From Ochrobactrum chromiisoli (lineage in GTDB: Bacteria; Pseudomonadota; Alphaproteobacteria; Rhizobiales; Rhizobiaceae): DNA of 64,000 nucleotides. Within the stretch, counting starts at the first letter, position 1. Each line of letters starts with the position of its first letter. Below, one piece after another: positions 46,270 through 54,136 of the stretch. A model generated the notes under the pieces. It was not told the DNA's origin. It ran no database searches and saw only the letters and a program-made list of their open reading frames with translations. Both the position numbers and the translations under genes were made by a program. The DNA is taken from positions 22,038 through 86,037 of the forward strand of contig NZ_JAPHAV010000014.1 of assembly GCF_026241335.1 (NCBI RefSeq). The letters run 5' to 3'.

Positions 46270-46335
46270 AAAGCGCATCCCGAGGCATCCGAAGTGATCT
46301 TCGGGTAAGAAGCGCGTTAAAACAATTGGTTAAGA
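46270..46335 (+). repeat. Rhizobial-type intergenic repeat, partial copy 3
   Basis: This 66-nt stretch aligns without gaps to 63430-63495. The right half is nearly the same (TTCGGG-AAGA-GCGCGTTAAAACAA) and ATCCC is kept in the left half. The following AGAGCGCC palindrome part seen in the other copies is missing. It lies between the ExoP-like gene and the LuxR gene. Confidence 0.7.
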
Positions 46336-46359
46336 TTGTGCGGTGGGGACGGTCGACGC

Positions 46360-47136
46360 TTATTGCAGATCGGAAAAGGATGTTTCCGAAGGGAACATCT
46401 CGTTGATAATGCAGGCAACCTCTGTCCGGTTGGACGCCTTCAACTTCTTCATGATATTGCGGATATGGACCTTGACCGTGCTTTCACGAAGCTTGAGCTC
46501 ATACGCAATAATCTTATTCGCCTTGCCGCGACGCAGCGCATTGACCACTTCCGCCTGACGCAGGGTAAACATACCACCCAGAGGCTGGAGCCGGTGCGAA
46601 TTGGGGTCGGTCGCGTGACGAAGAGCCAGCACGCTGCTGGCAGGAACAAAGGTGCCGCCAGCCATGGCAAGCCGCAGCGCTTCCACGCAGACATTCACAT
46701 TGACAGAGGTCGGGATATACCCTTTGACACCGTAATCGAGCGCTTTGAGAACCTGCGAAATATCTTCTTTGTCCGCAAGAATAATCACCGGAGCGGGCGC
46801 GCAATCATTGACGATGCGGTTGAGATAATTGCCGACCGCAGGGTCCGAAACCTTCTGACCACCAATGTTGAAAAGGACCGCGCGGACAGTGCGTCCACGC
46901 CGCTGATGCTGCCATTGTTCAAACGAACTGAACGTGGCAATCGACATTTCAATACTGTGGTTGTTGAGCCCATGTGCAAGGCATTCACGATCCAATGCAC
47001 GGTTATCGATGATAACAAGTAACGGTAGAATACCATCAAAAGAATCTGCTGATTTTGATGATGAATCTTTCGCGATAACCTGGCTTTTATTATTATTTTC
47101 GCTGGTTCTGCTGTTAAAACTCGGAGAAACGTTCAT
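46360..47136 (-). CDS. LuxR-family regulator with pseudo-receiver domain
   Basis: A 258-residue protein. A Ser/Asn-rich tail (1-35) precedes a receiver-like domain (about 38-155), then a GerE/LuxR helix-turn-helix (about 188-245, TLRQAEVVNALRRGKANKIIAYELKLRESTVKVHIRNIMKKL). The receiver's acidic pair is reduced to Asp44-Asn45 and the expected phospho-acceptor Asp is Asn90 (VLFNIGG), so normal phosphorylation is unlikely. It stands next to the PCP/OPX operon on the same strand, so control of exopolysaccharide genes is the likely role. ATG 47136 has AGAGGG about 7 nt upstream. Confidence 0.86.
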   Translation of the reverse strand: MNVSPSFNSRTSENNNKSQVIAKDSSSKSADSFDGILPLLVIIDNRALDRECLAHGLNNHSIEMSIATFSSFEQWQHQRRGRTVRAVLFNIGGQKVSDPAVGNYLNRIVNDCAPAPVIILADKEDISQVLKALDYGVKGYIPTSVNVNVCVEALRLAMAGGTFVPASSVLALRHATDPNSHRLQPLGGMFTLRQAEVVNALRRGKANKIIAYELKLRESTVKVHIRNIMKKLKASNRTEVACIINEMFPSETSFSDLQ

Positions 47137-47507
47137 CTTTTTGCCCTCTAGCCCCTTTTAAGCGCACGATTCATTGCTCTTAAAACGCAATGAGTTAAGC
47201 GCAGCGGCCACCTGTTTATGATTTCCGAGAGGTTTATTTTAAACCTCGTAATCAATTCTTATTTTTTATTTTGTTAACCAGAAGATTGCCCGAATTTTAA
47301 AACAGTGTCATTAACCTAGATTAGGCAATTACGTGAAATATGGTTTAGGAAAATATTATAAATATACGCAATTAGTGGTAGAAATTACTACCTTGTCAAA
47401 ATAGCAGCGCTCGCTGACATTTATGGAAGCGCTTCGGCCCCCAAACGATCACTAAAAATCGAATCGCTAAAGAAGCAATCTCCAATTTTTGGGCGGCGGC
47501 AGGACGA
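47137..47507. promoter_or_regulatory. Divergent regulatory region between luxR-like and crp-like genes
   Basis: An AT-rich 371-nt region. Two perfect inverted repeats stand out: TCATTGC / GCAATGA at 47171-47177 and 47187-47193, and GAGGTTTA / TAAACCTC at 47229-47236 and 47240-47247 with a 3-nt loop. Both are upstream of the LuxR gene and could be operators or leader hairpins. Promoters for the two regulators must lie here. No gene is seen. Confidence 0.6.
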
Positions 47508-48284
47508 ATGCCAATGATTGTGAATGTTGACGATTCAAAAACACTGCGCCATTTTCTGGAGAGCCCGCCAATTGGTGCGGTTTTTGAAGAAAACGACTTT
47601 AACGTTCTTGGTGCGCTGCCCGTATTGGTGAAAACCTATGCACCCCACACCATCGTCAGCAGTCAGGGCGACTGGGCAAACTCGCTTCACATTATCAAGA
47701 GCGGCTGGGGATGCATCTATCGTGATCTGGCCGATGGAGATCGCCAGATACTCGACTTTCCCATGAAAGGGGATTTTCTGGGCTTCCGCACGGGCATCGG
47801 CTTTAATTACTACACTTTGATTTCGGTGACCGAAATGTCCGTTTTTGAACTTTCTCTCGACCACCTGACGGAATGTCTTGTGAAATCGCCGCGCCTGGCC
47901 ATGACTTTTATAGAGCTGATGGCGCGACAGCGCGCCATTCTTGTTGAACATGTCATCAGCATCGGGCGGCGCAGCGGGCTGGTACGTGTGGCGCATCTAT
48001 TGCTTGAACTCGGGCATCGCGCGCGTTTAAACGGCACGGGCAATGCGGTTTCCTTTTTTTGCCCCCTCACCCAGACAGAGCTTGGCGATGCACTGGGGCT
48101 AACCGCCATTCATATCAACCGTATGTTACGTGAGCTGCGTAGCGATGGCTTGCTGACTTTTCGCAACAATCTTGTTGAATTTCTCAACAAGCCGGCCCTC
48201 ACGCAAATTTCCAGCTTCGATGAAGACTATCTCAATATGGAAATCTTCCCGCGCTTCCATTTGACCAGCCCGCGACACCGTTGA
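47508..48284 (+). CDS. Crp/Fnr family transcriptional regulator
   Basis: A 258-residue regulator. A cyclic-nucleotide-binding-like beta-barrel (about 35-135, with IVSSQGDWANSLHIIKSGW) is followed by a dimer helix and a winged helix (LTQTELGDALGLTAIHINRMLRELRSDGLL, about 185-215). No N-terminal Cys cluster is seen, so it is not an FNR iron-sulfur sensor; cAMP contact residues are not obvious either. Similar orphan Crp-like proteins are common in rhizobia. ATG 47508 has AGGA only 3 nt away, so ATG 47514 (9 nt) may be the real start. Confidence 0.88.
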   Translation: MPMIVNVDDSKTLRHFLESPPIGAVFEENDFNVLGALPVLVKTYAPHTIVSSQGDWANSLHIIKSGWGCIYRDLADGDRQILDFPMKGDFLGFRTGIGFNYYTLISVTEMSVFELSLDHLTECLVKSPRLAMTFIELMARQRAILVEHVISIGRRSGLVRVAHLLLELGHRARLNGTGNAVSFFCPLTQTELGDALGLTAIHINRMLRELRSDGLLTFRNNLVEFLNKPALTQISSFDEDYLNMEIFPRFHLTSPRHR

Positions 48285-48347
48285 ACACCAACACTGTGCG
48301 CCGGTTGAAACCTTTAACAACTCAGAGCATTCAATCGCCATAGCCAG

Positions 48348-49904
48348 TCAGCATTCTTTGCCTCGTTTCAGACTGAAATTAGCAATTGGCACCGGGCGTC
48401 CAAACAGCCAACCCTGACCGACAGCATCCGGGTGGAGCTTTAACACATAAGCGGCCTGCTCCGGCTTTTCGATCCCCTCGACAACAATCTTCAAGTCGAG
48501 GCGGCGCGCAATGCTACAGATATTCTCGACAATTTCAGCGCTGACTGCCTCTGTTCCAATTGCCTGCGTAAACATTTTATCGATCTTAATACCGCTGATT
48601 GGAAGCTTTGCCAGATAAGCGAGATTGGAATAGCCTGTTCCAAAATCATCAATGAAAAACTCGTAACCACTCTCTCGAAACGACTTCATCTTTTCAATGA
48701 GATGGCTATGATGTGCCGTTGAACGTTCTGTCACTTCCAAAATGATCTGGCATGGTGACAAGCCATGGCGCTTCACTTCATTTTCCAGAAAAACACGCAA
48801 TTCAGTGTCGAGAACATCTTCCGCAGACACATTGATACTCAAATAAAAATTGCCATTATTTTTCAAAAAAGGCTGCATCTCTTTCAGCGCATTGCGTATG
48901 ATAAGACGCGTTACATCCCCGATGATACCAAGCTTTTCGGCGATCGGAATGAAAACGTCCGGTGAAATGGAGTTATGGAGATCATCAAGCAAGCGCGCCA
49001 GCACCTCAGCGCCAATCACTTTCTCATCATGCAGCCTTACCAGTGGCTGATAAACAACACTCATGCGTTCCGTAGCAATTGACCGCTTTATCTGCTGAGG
49101 CAGTGATGCATATCCCCGCCGCCAGCGAACCGCAGCAAGCCCCCCTCCTCCACCAACCAGTGCCCCAAAGCCTGCAATTGCCAGCAATACGCCAACCGGC
49201 TGCTGTAACACGCTGACCCCGGTAAGACTTGCAATAACACAGATATCAAAATCGTCATCGCATCGCGAAACAAGACGGCGAGACCTTAAATCATACCATG
49301 CAAGCTGGTGCGGCATATCCGTCTGCAGATGACTGACATCACCAAATGAACGATAGATGTAATGGCCGTCGCGGCTGATCACATGTGCACTCAAATTTGC
49401 ATCTGCTTTCTCGTGTAGAGCGAATGCAATCGGCGATGTGAAGACGATGGCTGATCCCCTCGCGACCATATCCACATTGCCGGAGTGCTTGCCTATATTG
49501 GATGCATTCGCCCACAAATGATGTCCATTATCCACCACGCGATCTGGTTGCGGCAAAACTTCCGGCGGAGAGAAACGCCCCCAGAGCGCCGTACAGATGA
49601 TCCGGTTGTTTTCCACACGCCCAACATCACGTAAAAACGGTGCCTTAAATGCAAGACGGCGGATTTCTGTTAAATCCTCATCCGAGCACGGTTCGCGATC
49701 ACTGCTATTGATTAAAGCAAGCGTATTGCGCCCATCATGGGCGACATCAACTGCATTGGACAGCACGTTATCGCGATAATCATTCAGTCGAGCATAAGAC
49801 AGACGCACCAGCTCAATTTGGCCGAGCATAAGAGTAATTAAAATTCCCAGAATGGCCGCGAGCGCAATAAAGAGCCTGTCATTGCCATTACGAATGCTCA
49901 ACAT
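48348..49904 (-). CDS. CSS-motif EAL c-di-GMP phosphodiesterase
   Basis: A 518-residue membrane protein. A helix at about 11-33, a periplasmic CSS domain with Cys73-Ser74-Asp75 and a second Cys104 (redox-sensitive in relatives), and a second helix at 237-258 lead into an EAL domain (about 270-515). The catalytic set is intact: Glu300 in the EVL variant of EAL, Asn358, Glu390, Asp419-Asp420 in DDFGTGYSN, Lys443 and Glu477. It should hydrolyse c-di-GMP. It is convergent with the crp-like gene, 63 nt apart. Low c-di-GMP usually reduces matrix production, which fits its place by the polysaccharide locus. Confidence 0.9.
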   Translation of the reverse strand: MLSIRNGNDRLFIALAAILGILITLMLGQIELVRLSYARLNDYRDNVLSNAVDVAHDGRNTLALINSSDREPCSDEDLTEIRRLAFKAPFLRDVGRVENNRIICTALWGRFSPPEVLPQPDRVVDNGHHLWANASNIGKHSGNVDMVARGSAIVFTSPIAFALHEKADANLSAHVISRDGHYIYRSFGDVSHLQTDMPHQLAWYDLRSRRLVSRCDDDFDICVIASLTGVSVLQQPVGVLLAIAGFGALVGGGGGLAAVRWRRGYASLPQQIKRSIATERMSVVYQPLVRLHDEKVIGAEVLARLLDDLHNSISPDVFIPIAEKLGIIGDVTRLIIRNALKEMQPFLKNNGNFYLSINVSAEDVLDTELRVFLENEVKRHGLSPCQIILEVTERSTAHHSHLIEKMKSFRESGYEFFIDDFGTGYSNLAYLAKLPISGIKIDKMFTQAIGTEAVSAEIVENICSIARRLDLKIVVEGIEKPEQAAYVLKLHPDAVGQGWLFGRPVPIANFSLKRGKEC

Positions 49905-50235
49905 CAGGACTATTCCCCACGGCTATTGCGCTCAACTCTCTTATACAAAACCGGTGTCTGAATATTTAACAAAATCGACTATTTCACTAAATAAGCAAAT
50001 ATGTTAAATAATTAGATATAATTTCAATTTAAACTAATAAACATTTAAAATACATGATTATAATACGTAAATTAATTGAATATTTTCAATATATAAAACT
50101 TCTATAGTGATTGATATTTTTTAGTTGTTTATAGATATTTCACAGGGAAAAATCGATAAAGCCAGAACGACTGTATAAAAATTTAAATTATATTCGACAG
50201 TTGACGTCTGAAAACTTACCAATAAATTATCAGGC
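49905..50235. promoter_or_regulatory. AT-rich intergenic region upstream of the M42 peptidase
   Basis: 331 bases of very high AT content between diverging genes. It must contain the promoters for the EAL protein (left) and the NAGGN-type peptidase (right), but AT richness gives many -10-like words and no single pair can be chosen. The ribosome site before ATG 50236 is weak. No gene is seen. Confidence 0.5.
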
Positions 50236-51393
50236 ATGACCAAAATTGCGATCAATCAAAACTATCTCCTCGAAAAATTAGCGGCCCTGCTGGCAATTCC
50301 AAGCCCGACCGGCTTCACAGACGAAGCAGTGCATTTTGTTGCACGCGAACTGGAGCGGCTCGGCCTCGAAGTCATTCTGACGCGGCGCGGGGCGATCCGC
50401 GCACGTCGCAATGGAAAATCCCGTAAACCAGCGCGCGGTATTGTCTCCCATTTAGACACGCTCGGAGCGCAAGTTAAGTATCTGAAATCCAACGGACGGC
50501 TGGAGCTTGTTTCAATTGGCAACTGGTCGGCACGCTTTGCCGAAGGTGCGCGCGTTTCGATCTTTTCCTCCAAAGGTATCTATCGCGGTTCCATCCTGCC
50601 GCTGAAAGCCTCCGGTCACACCTTTAATGAAGAAGTGGATACGCTCCCTGTCGGCTGGAATTATATTGAGCTGCGCGTGGATGCGCTTGCCCGCAACAAG
50701 GAAGACCTGATCGAACTTGGCATTGATGTGGGCGATATTGTTGCCGTTGATCCAATGCCGGAGTTCATTGACAACGGGTTTATTGTTTCGCGGCATCTCG
50801 ATGACAAGGCCGGCGTTGCCATCATGCTCGCTTCTCTTGAAGCCATGCAACGCCTGAATATTGAAACGCCCGTTGACACCTATTGGCTTTTCACGATTGC
50901 TGAAGAGGTCGGAGCGGGTGCTTCTGCTGTCGTTGTTCCTGAAATAGCATCGCTTGTGGCGATCGATAATGGCACAACCGCACCCGGACAGAACTCATCG
51001 GAGTTTGGTGTAACGCTTGCCATGGCAGACCAGACTGGCCCGTTCGATTATCACCTCACCCGGAAGCTATACGAGCTCTGCGGCGAGCACGATATCCCCG
51101 TGCAGAAAGATGTTTTCCGCTATTATCGCTCGGATGCGGCATCGGCTGTCGAGGCCGGACATGATGTGCGCACGGCGCTTCTGACCTTTGGTGTGGATGC
51201 CTCGCATGGCTATGAGCGCATTCATTTGAGCGCACTCACCTCCATCGCAAAGCTGAGCGTTCATTATGCAATGAGTGATGTCGAGATCAAGCGCGATGCT
51301 GAGGAAACAACCAAGGGTCTCAAGGGCTTCACCCATCAGACATCGACCACGGCTGAGCAGGATTTGAAGCCCGAAGACACGCCGACAGAATAG
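50236..51393 (+). CDS. NAGGN-system M42 family peptidase
   Basis: A 385-residue M42 (glutamyl aminopeptidase-like) metallopeptidase. Metal ligands are seen as SHLDTLGAQ (His72, Asp74), SRHLDDKAG (Asp190), IAEEVGAGA (Glu223-Glu224), AIDNG (Asp244) and SHGYERIH near 329-336. This subgroup is one of three genes normally found with the N-acetylglutaminylglutamine amidotransferase and synthetase; the other two are at 57610 and 59402. It may degrade or recycle the compatible dipeptide when osmotic stress ends. A terminator follows at 51416, so it is its own transcript. Confidence 0.9.
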   Translation: MTKIAINQNYLLEKLAALLAIPSPTGFTDEAVHFVARELERLGLEVILTRRGAIRARRNGKSRKPARGIVSHLDTLGAQVKYLKSNGRLELVSIGNWSARFAEGARVSIFSSKGIYRGSILPLKASGHTFNEEVDTLPVGWNYIELRVDALARNKEDLIELGIDVGDIVAVDPMPEFIDNGFIVSRHLDDKAGVAIMLASLEAMQRLNIETPVDTYWLFTIAEEVGAGASAVVVPEIASLVAIDNGTTAPGQNSSEFGVTLAMADQTGPFDYHLTRKLYELCGEHDIPVQKDVFRYYRSDAASAVEAGHDVRTALLTFGVDASHGYERIHLSALTSIAKLSVHYAMSDVEIKRDAEETTKGLKGFTHQTSTTAEQDLKPEDTPTE

Positions 51394-51415
51394 CCATTCA
51401 GGCGACGACATTGGC

Positions 51416-51439
51416 AAGGCGGGTTCATCCCGCCTTTTT
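51416..51439 (+). terminator. Rho-independent terminator after the M42 gene
   Basis: AAGGCGGG (51416-51423) and CCCGCCTT (51429-51436) form an 8-bp stem with a 5-nt loop, and the right arm runs into five T residues (51435-51439). It separates the peptidase from the transporter operon. Confidence 0.9.
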
Positions 51440-51468
51440 CATGCGCGTAAATTAATTATGATAATTTA

Positions 51469-51496
51469 TTGATAAACTCCATTTTCTCCCTATAAA
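51469..51496 (+). promoter_or_regulatory. Candidate promoter of the peptide ABC transporter operon
   Basis: TTGATA (51469-51474) and TATAAA (51491-51496) are 16 nt apart in AT-rich DNA directly after the terminator and about 50 nt before the ATG of the substrate-binding protein. Confidence 0.5.
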
Positions 51497-51547
51497 TTAA
51501 CCCAGACAGACTTGCAGGCAAACATGGCCAAACGAAAGGAACCGCTG

Positions 51548-53110
51548 ATGAAGAGGTTATTTCGCGCCGTTTTAACCGCGGCCACTCTGGTTCTGGGTTC
51601 AGCGACATTTCACGCTGGCGCGCAGACACCGCCCGATGTGCTGATTGTGGGGCAGATCGCCGAACCACAATCACTCGACCCTCATACGGTGACAGCAACC
51701 AATGATTTTCGTATCCTTGTAAACGTCTATGATGGTCTGGTGCGCTATAAGGATGGGACGCTTGAGATTGAGCCAGCGCTTGCGGAAAGCTGGACCATCT
51801 CAGATGACGGAAAAACCTATAAGTTCAAGCTGAAAGAAGGTATCAAATTCCACGACGGCTCCGATTTCAATGCCGAGGCGGTCAAATTCAACTTCGAGCG
51901 GATGCTGAACAAGGATCACCCTTTCTATAATACCGGTCCATTCCCGCTGTCTTTCAACTTTGAATCCATCGAAAGCGTGAATGCGGTCGATACAAACACC
52001 GTCGAATTCAAACTGAAAGAGCCGTTCGCGCCCTTCCTGTCAAACCTCGCCTATCCGACCGGCCTCATCGTTTCGCCAGCCGCCGTCGAACAATATGGCA
52101 CTGAATTTGGTCGCCACCCATCGGGAACCGGTCCGTTCAAATTTGCTGAATGGCAATCCGGTCAGCGAGTGGTGGTTGAGCGCAATCCCGATTATTGGGA
52201 CACGGCACCGACACTCAATGCGATTGTCTTCCGGCCTATCACCGATGCCAATACCCGCGTCGCTGAAATGATGGCAGGCGGTATCGACATCATGGTTGAG
52301 GTGCCGCCGGATAACCTTGCGACCTTCAAACAGGATGCGAATTTTGCTGTCGCAGAACAGGCCGGGCCCCATGTGTGGTTTAACATTCTCAACACGAAGA
52401 GCGGTCCGTTTGCAGATAAGAAAGTCCGTCAGGCCGCAAATTATGCAGTCAACAAACAAGGCTTGGTCGATAACGTCCTGCAAGGCTCTGCCACCGTTGC
52501 AGCCGGTCCGGTGCCGCCCGCTTTCAACTGGGTTAACGATACGACCGAGCCTTATCCTTATGATCTCGAAAAAGCCAAAGCCCTGCTTCAGGAAGCAGAT
52601 CAGACCAATCCGGAATTGACCTTCTATGTCACGGAAGGCGGCTCTGGGATGCTTGATCCGATCAATATGGGTGCTGCCATTCAGGCCGATCTTCAGGCCG
52701 CAGGCTTTAAAGTGAAAATCGAAACCTACGAGTGGAACACCTTCCTTGGTCGTGTGAATTCCGGTCTTGATGGCAAGGCGGACATGGCCGAAATGGCATG
52801 GATGACCAATGACCCGGATACGGTTCCCTTCCTCACACTGCGCACCGAAGCATTGCCAGACAAGGGCGGGTTTAACTCCGGCTATTATTCCAATCCCAAA
52901 GTCGATGACCTGCTGGCCAAAGCGCGTCAATCAACGGATCAGGCGGAGCGCGGCAAGCTCTATGGCGAGATTCAGTCGATTGTTCACGACGATGCGCCAT
53001 GGCTTTTCGTTGCCAACTGGAAACAAAACGCCGTCACCACCGCAGCCGTGCAGAATTTCAGGCTTCAACCTTCGTTCCTGCTGCATCTCAAAGATGTAAC
53101 CAAGCAATAA
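51548..53110 (+). CDS. Peptide-type ABC transporter substrate-binding protein (SBP_bac_5)
   Basis: A 520-residue periplasmic protein with a signal peptide (1 to about 24, cleavage near HAGAQ). The mature part has the DppA/OppA family pattern: EPQSLDPHTVTA at the start, LAESWTISDDGKTYKFKLKEG, and GTGPFKFAEW. Such proteins bind di- or oligopeptides, glutathione, nickel or opines. ATG 51548 has AAAGGA 7 nt upstream; earlier ATGs at 51512 and 51524 would lengthen the signal region without a ribosome site. The place inside the NAGGN trio suggests a peptide-like ligand, perhaps N-acetylglutaminylglutamine amide. Confidence 0.9.
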   Translation: MKRLFRAVLTAATLVLGSATFHAGAQTPPDVLIVGQIAEPQSLDPHTVTATNDFRILVNVYDGLVRYKDGTLEIEPALAESWTISDDGKTYKFKLKEGIKFHDGSDFNAEAVKFNFERMLNKDHPFYNTGPFPLSFNFESIESVNAVDTNTVEFKLKEPFAPFLSNLAYPTGLIVSPAAVEQYGTEFGRHPSGTGPFKFAEWQSGQRVVVERNPDYWDTAPTLNAIVFRPITDANTRVAEMMAGGIDIMVEVPPDNLATFKQDANFAVAEQAGPHVWFNILNTKSGPFADKKVRQAANYAVNKQGLVDNVLQGSATVAAGPVPPAFNWVNDTTEPYPYDLEKAKALLQEADQTNPELTFYVTEGGSGMLDPINMGAAIQADLQAAGFKVKIETYEWNTFLGRVNSGLDGKADMAEMAWMTNDPDTVPFLTLRTEALPDKGGFNSGYYSNPKVDDLLAKARQSTDQAERGKLYGEIQSIVHDDAPWLFVANWKQNAVTTAAVQNFRLQPSFLLHLKDVTKQ

Positions 53111-53114
53111 AACA

Positions 53115-53143
53115 TTGCGCCAGCAATCATGTGGCTGGCGCAA
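53115..53143 (+). other. Hairpin between substrate-binding and permease genes
   Basis: TTGCGCCAGC (53115-53124) and its reverse complement (53134-53143) flank a 9-nt loop, five bases after the stop. Only a short A/T tract follows, so it is more likely a 3'-stabilising or partial-termination element that raises the binding protein over the permeases, as in other ABC operons. Confidence 0.7.
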
Positions 53144-53188
53144 ATTTGCCAAAGCCTTTGATGCAAAATATAAAGCGGAGGAGAGCCA

Positions 53189-54136
53189 ATGCCAGTCTAT
53201 ATCCTCAAGCGGCTCGTCGCAGTCATTCCCGTGCTTTTCGGGCTATCGGTCATCGTCTTTCTGGTGATGGCATCAATTCCCGGCGACACCGCAACAGCCC
53301 TCCTCGGCTCTTATGCCACGCCGGAAAATGTCGAGCGGATCAACCGCGACCTCGGTCTTGATAAGCCGTTGATCCAGCAATATTTCATCTGGATCAGCAA
53401 CCTCCTGCATGGGGATTTCGGGCGCTCCTTCGTGTTGAACCGCCCGGTGCTTGATGAAGTGCTGGAACGGTTTCATGCCACGCTCATTCTGGCAGGCGTT
53501 GCGCTCGTGCTCTGCACGATATTCGGGCTTTTCGCTGGCATCATATCCGCGGTTCGTCAGTTCGGATGGGCTGATCGCGCAATTACTTTCATCGTGCTTG
53601 CTGGCATTTCGATCCCATCTTTCTGGCTTGGGCTTCTGCTGATCTACCTCTTCGCGGTTCACTGGCGTTTTCTTCCCGCTTCCGGCATGTATGCGGTCTA
53701 TGGCGGCGGTGATCTCAAAGATCTCATCTGGCACCTGATCCTGCCTGCTTCCACCCTTGCCGTGGTTGCGGCTGGTGTGATTGCACGATTAACGCGCGGT
53801 GCAATGCTTGAAGTGCTGCGGCAGGATTATATCCGCACAGCACGCGCCAAGGGGCTGAACGAGCGCCGCGTGATCTACGGACATGCCTTTCGTGCGGCCC
53901 TTGTCAGTGTCATTCCCGTTATCGGCATTCAGGCAGGCTTTGTGCTGGGCGGCGCGGTCTATATTGAAACCGTGTTTCAATGGCCCGGTATCGGCGCCAT
54001 GCTAGTCAAGGCAATTTCGACCCGCGACATCCTGCTTGTGCAGGGCGGCGTGCTGATCGTGGCAGCCAGCTATGTGCTGTTTAATCTGCTTGCCGATGTC
54101 ATCCAGACCATGCTTGATCCGAGGATACGCACATGA
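53189..54136 (+). CDS. Peptide-type ABC transporter permease (DppB-like)
   Basis: A 315-residue permease with six predicted helices. PVYILKRLVAVIPVLFGLSVIVFLVM is the typical N-terminus, GDFGRSF is conserved in DppB proteins, and the EAA loop reads RQDYIRTARAKGLNERRVIYGHAFRAAL near 210-237. GGAGGAG precedes the ATG by about 7 nt. The stop overlaps the next gene by ATGA. Confidence 0.93.
   Translation: MPVYILKRLVAVIPVLFGLSVIVFLVMASIPGDTATALLGSYATPENVERINRDLGLDKPLIQQYFIWISNLLHGDFGRSFVLNRPVLDEVLERFHATLILAGVALVLCTIFGLFAGIISAVRQFGWADRAITFIVLAGISIPSFWLGLLLIYLFAVHWRFLPASGMYAVYGGGDLKDLIWHLILPASTLAVVAAGVIARLTRGAMLEVLRQDYIRTARAKGLNERRVIYGHAFRAALVSVIPVIGIQAGFVLGGAVYIETVFQWPGIGAMLVKAISTRDILLVQGGVLIVAASYVLFNLLADVIQTMLDPRIRT

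Noticed and set aside
52040..52930. Minus-strand 296-codon frame in the substrate-binding gene
   Set aside because: Shadow of the SBP_bac_5 gene; no motif or start signal.
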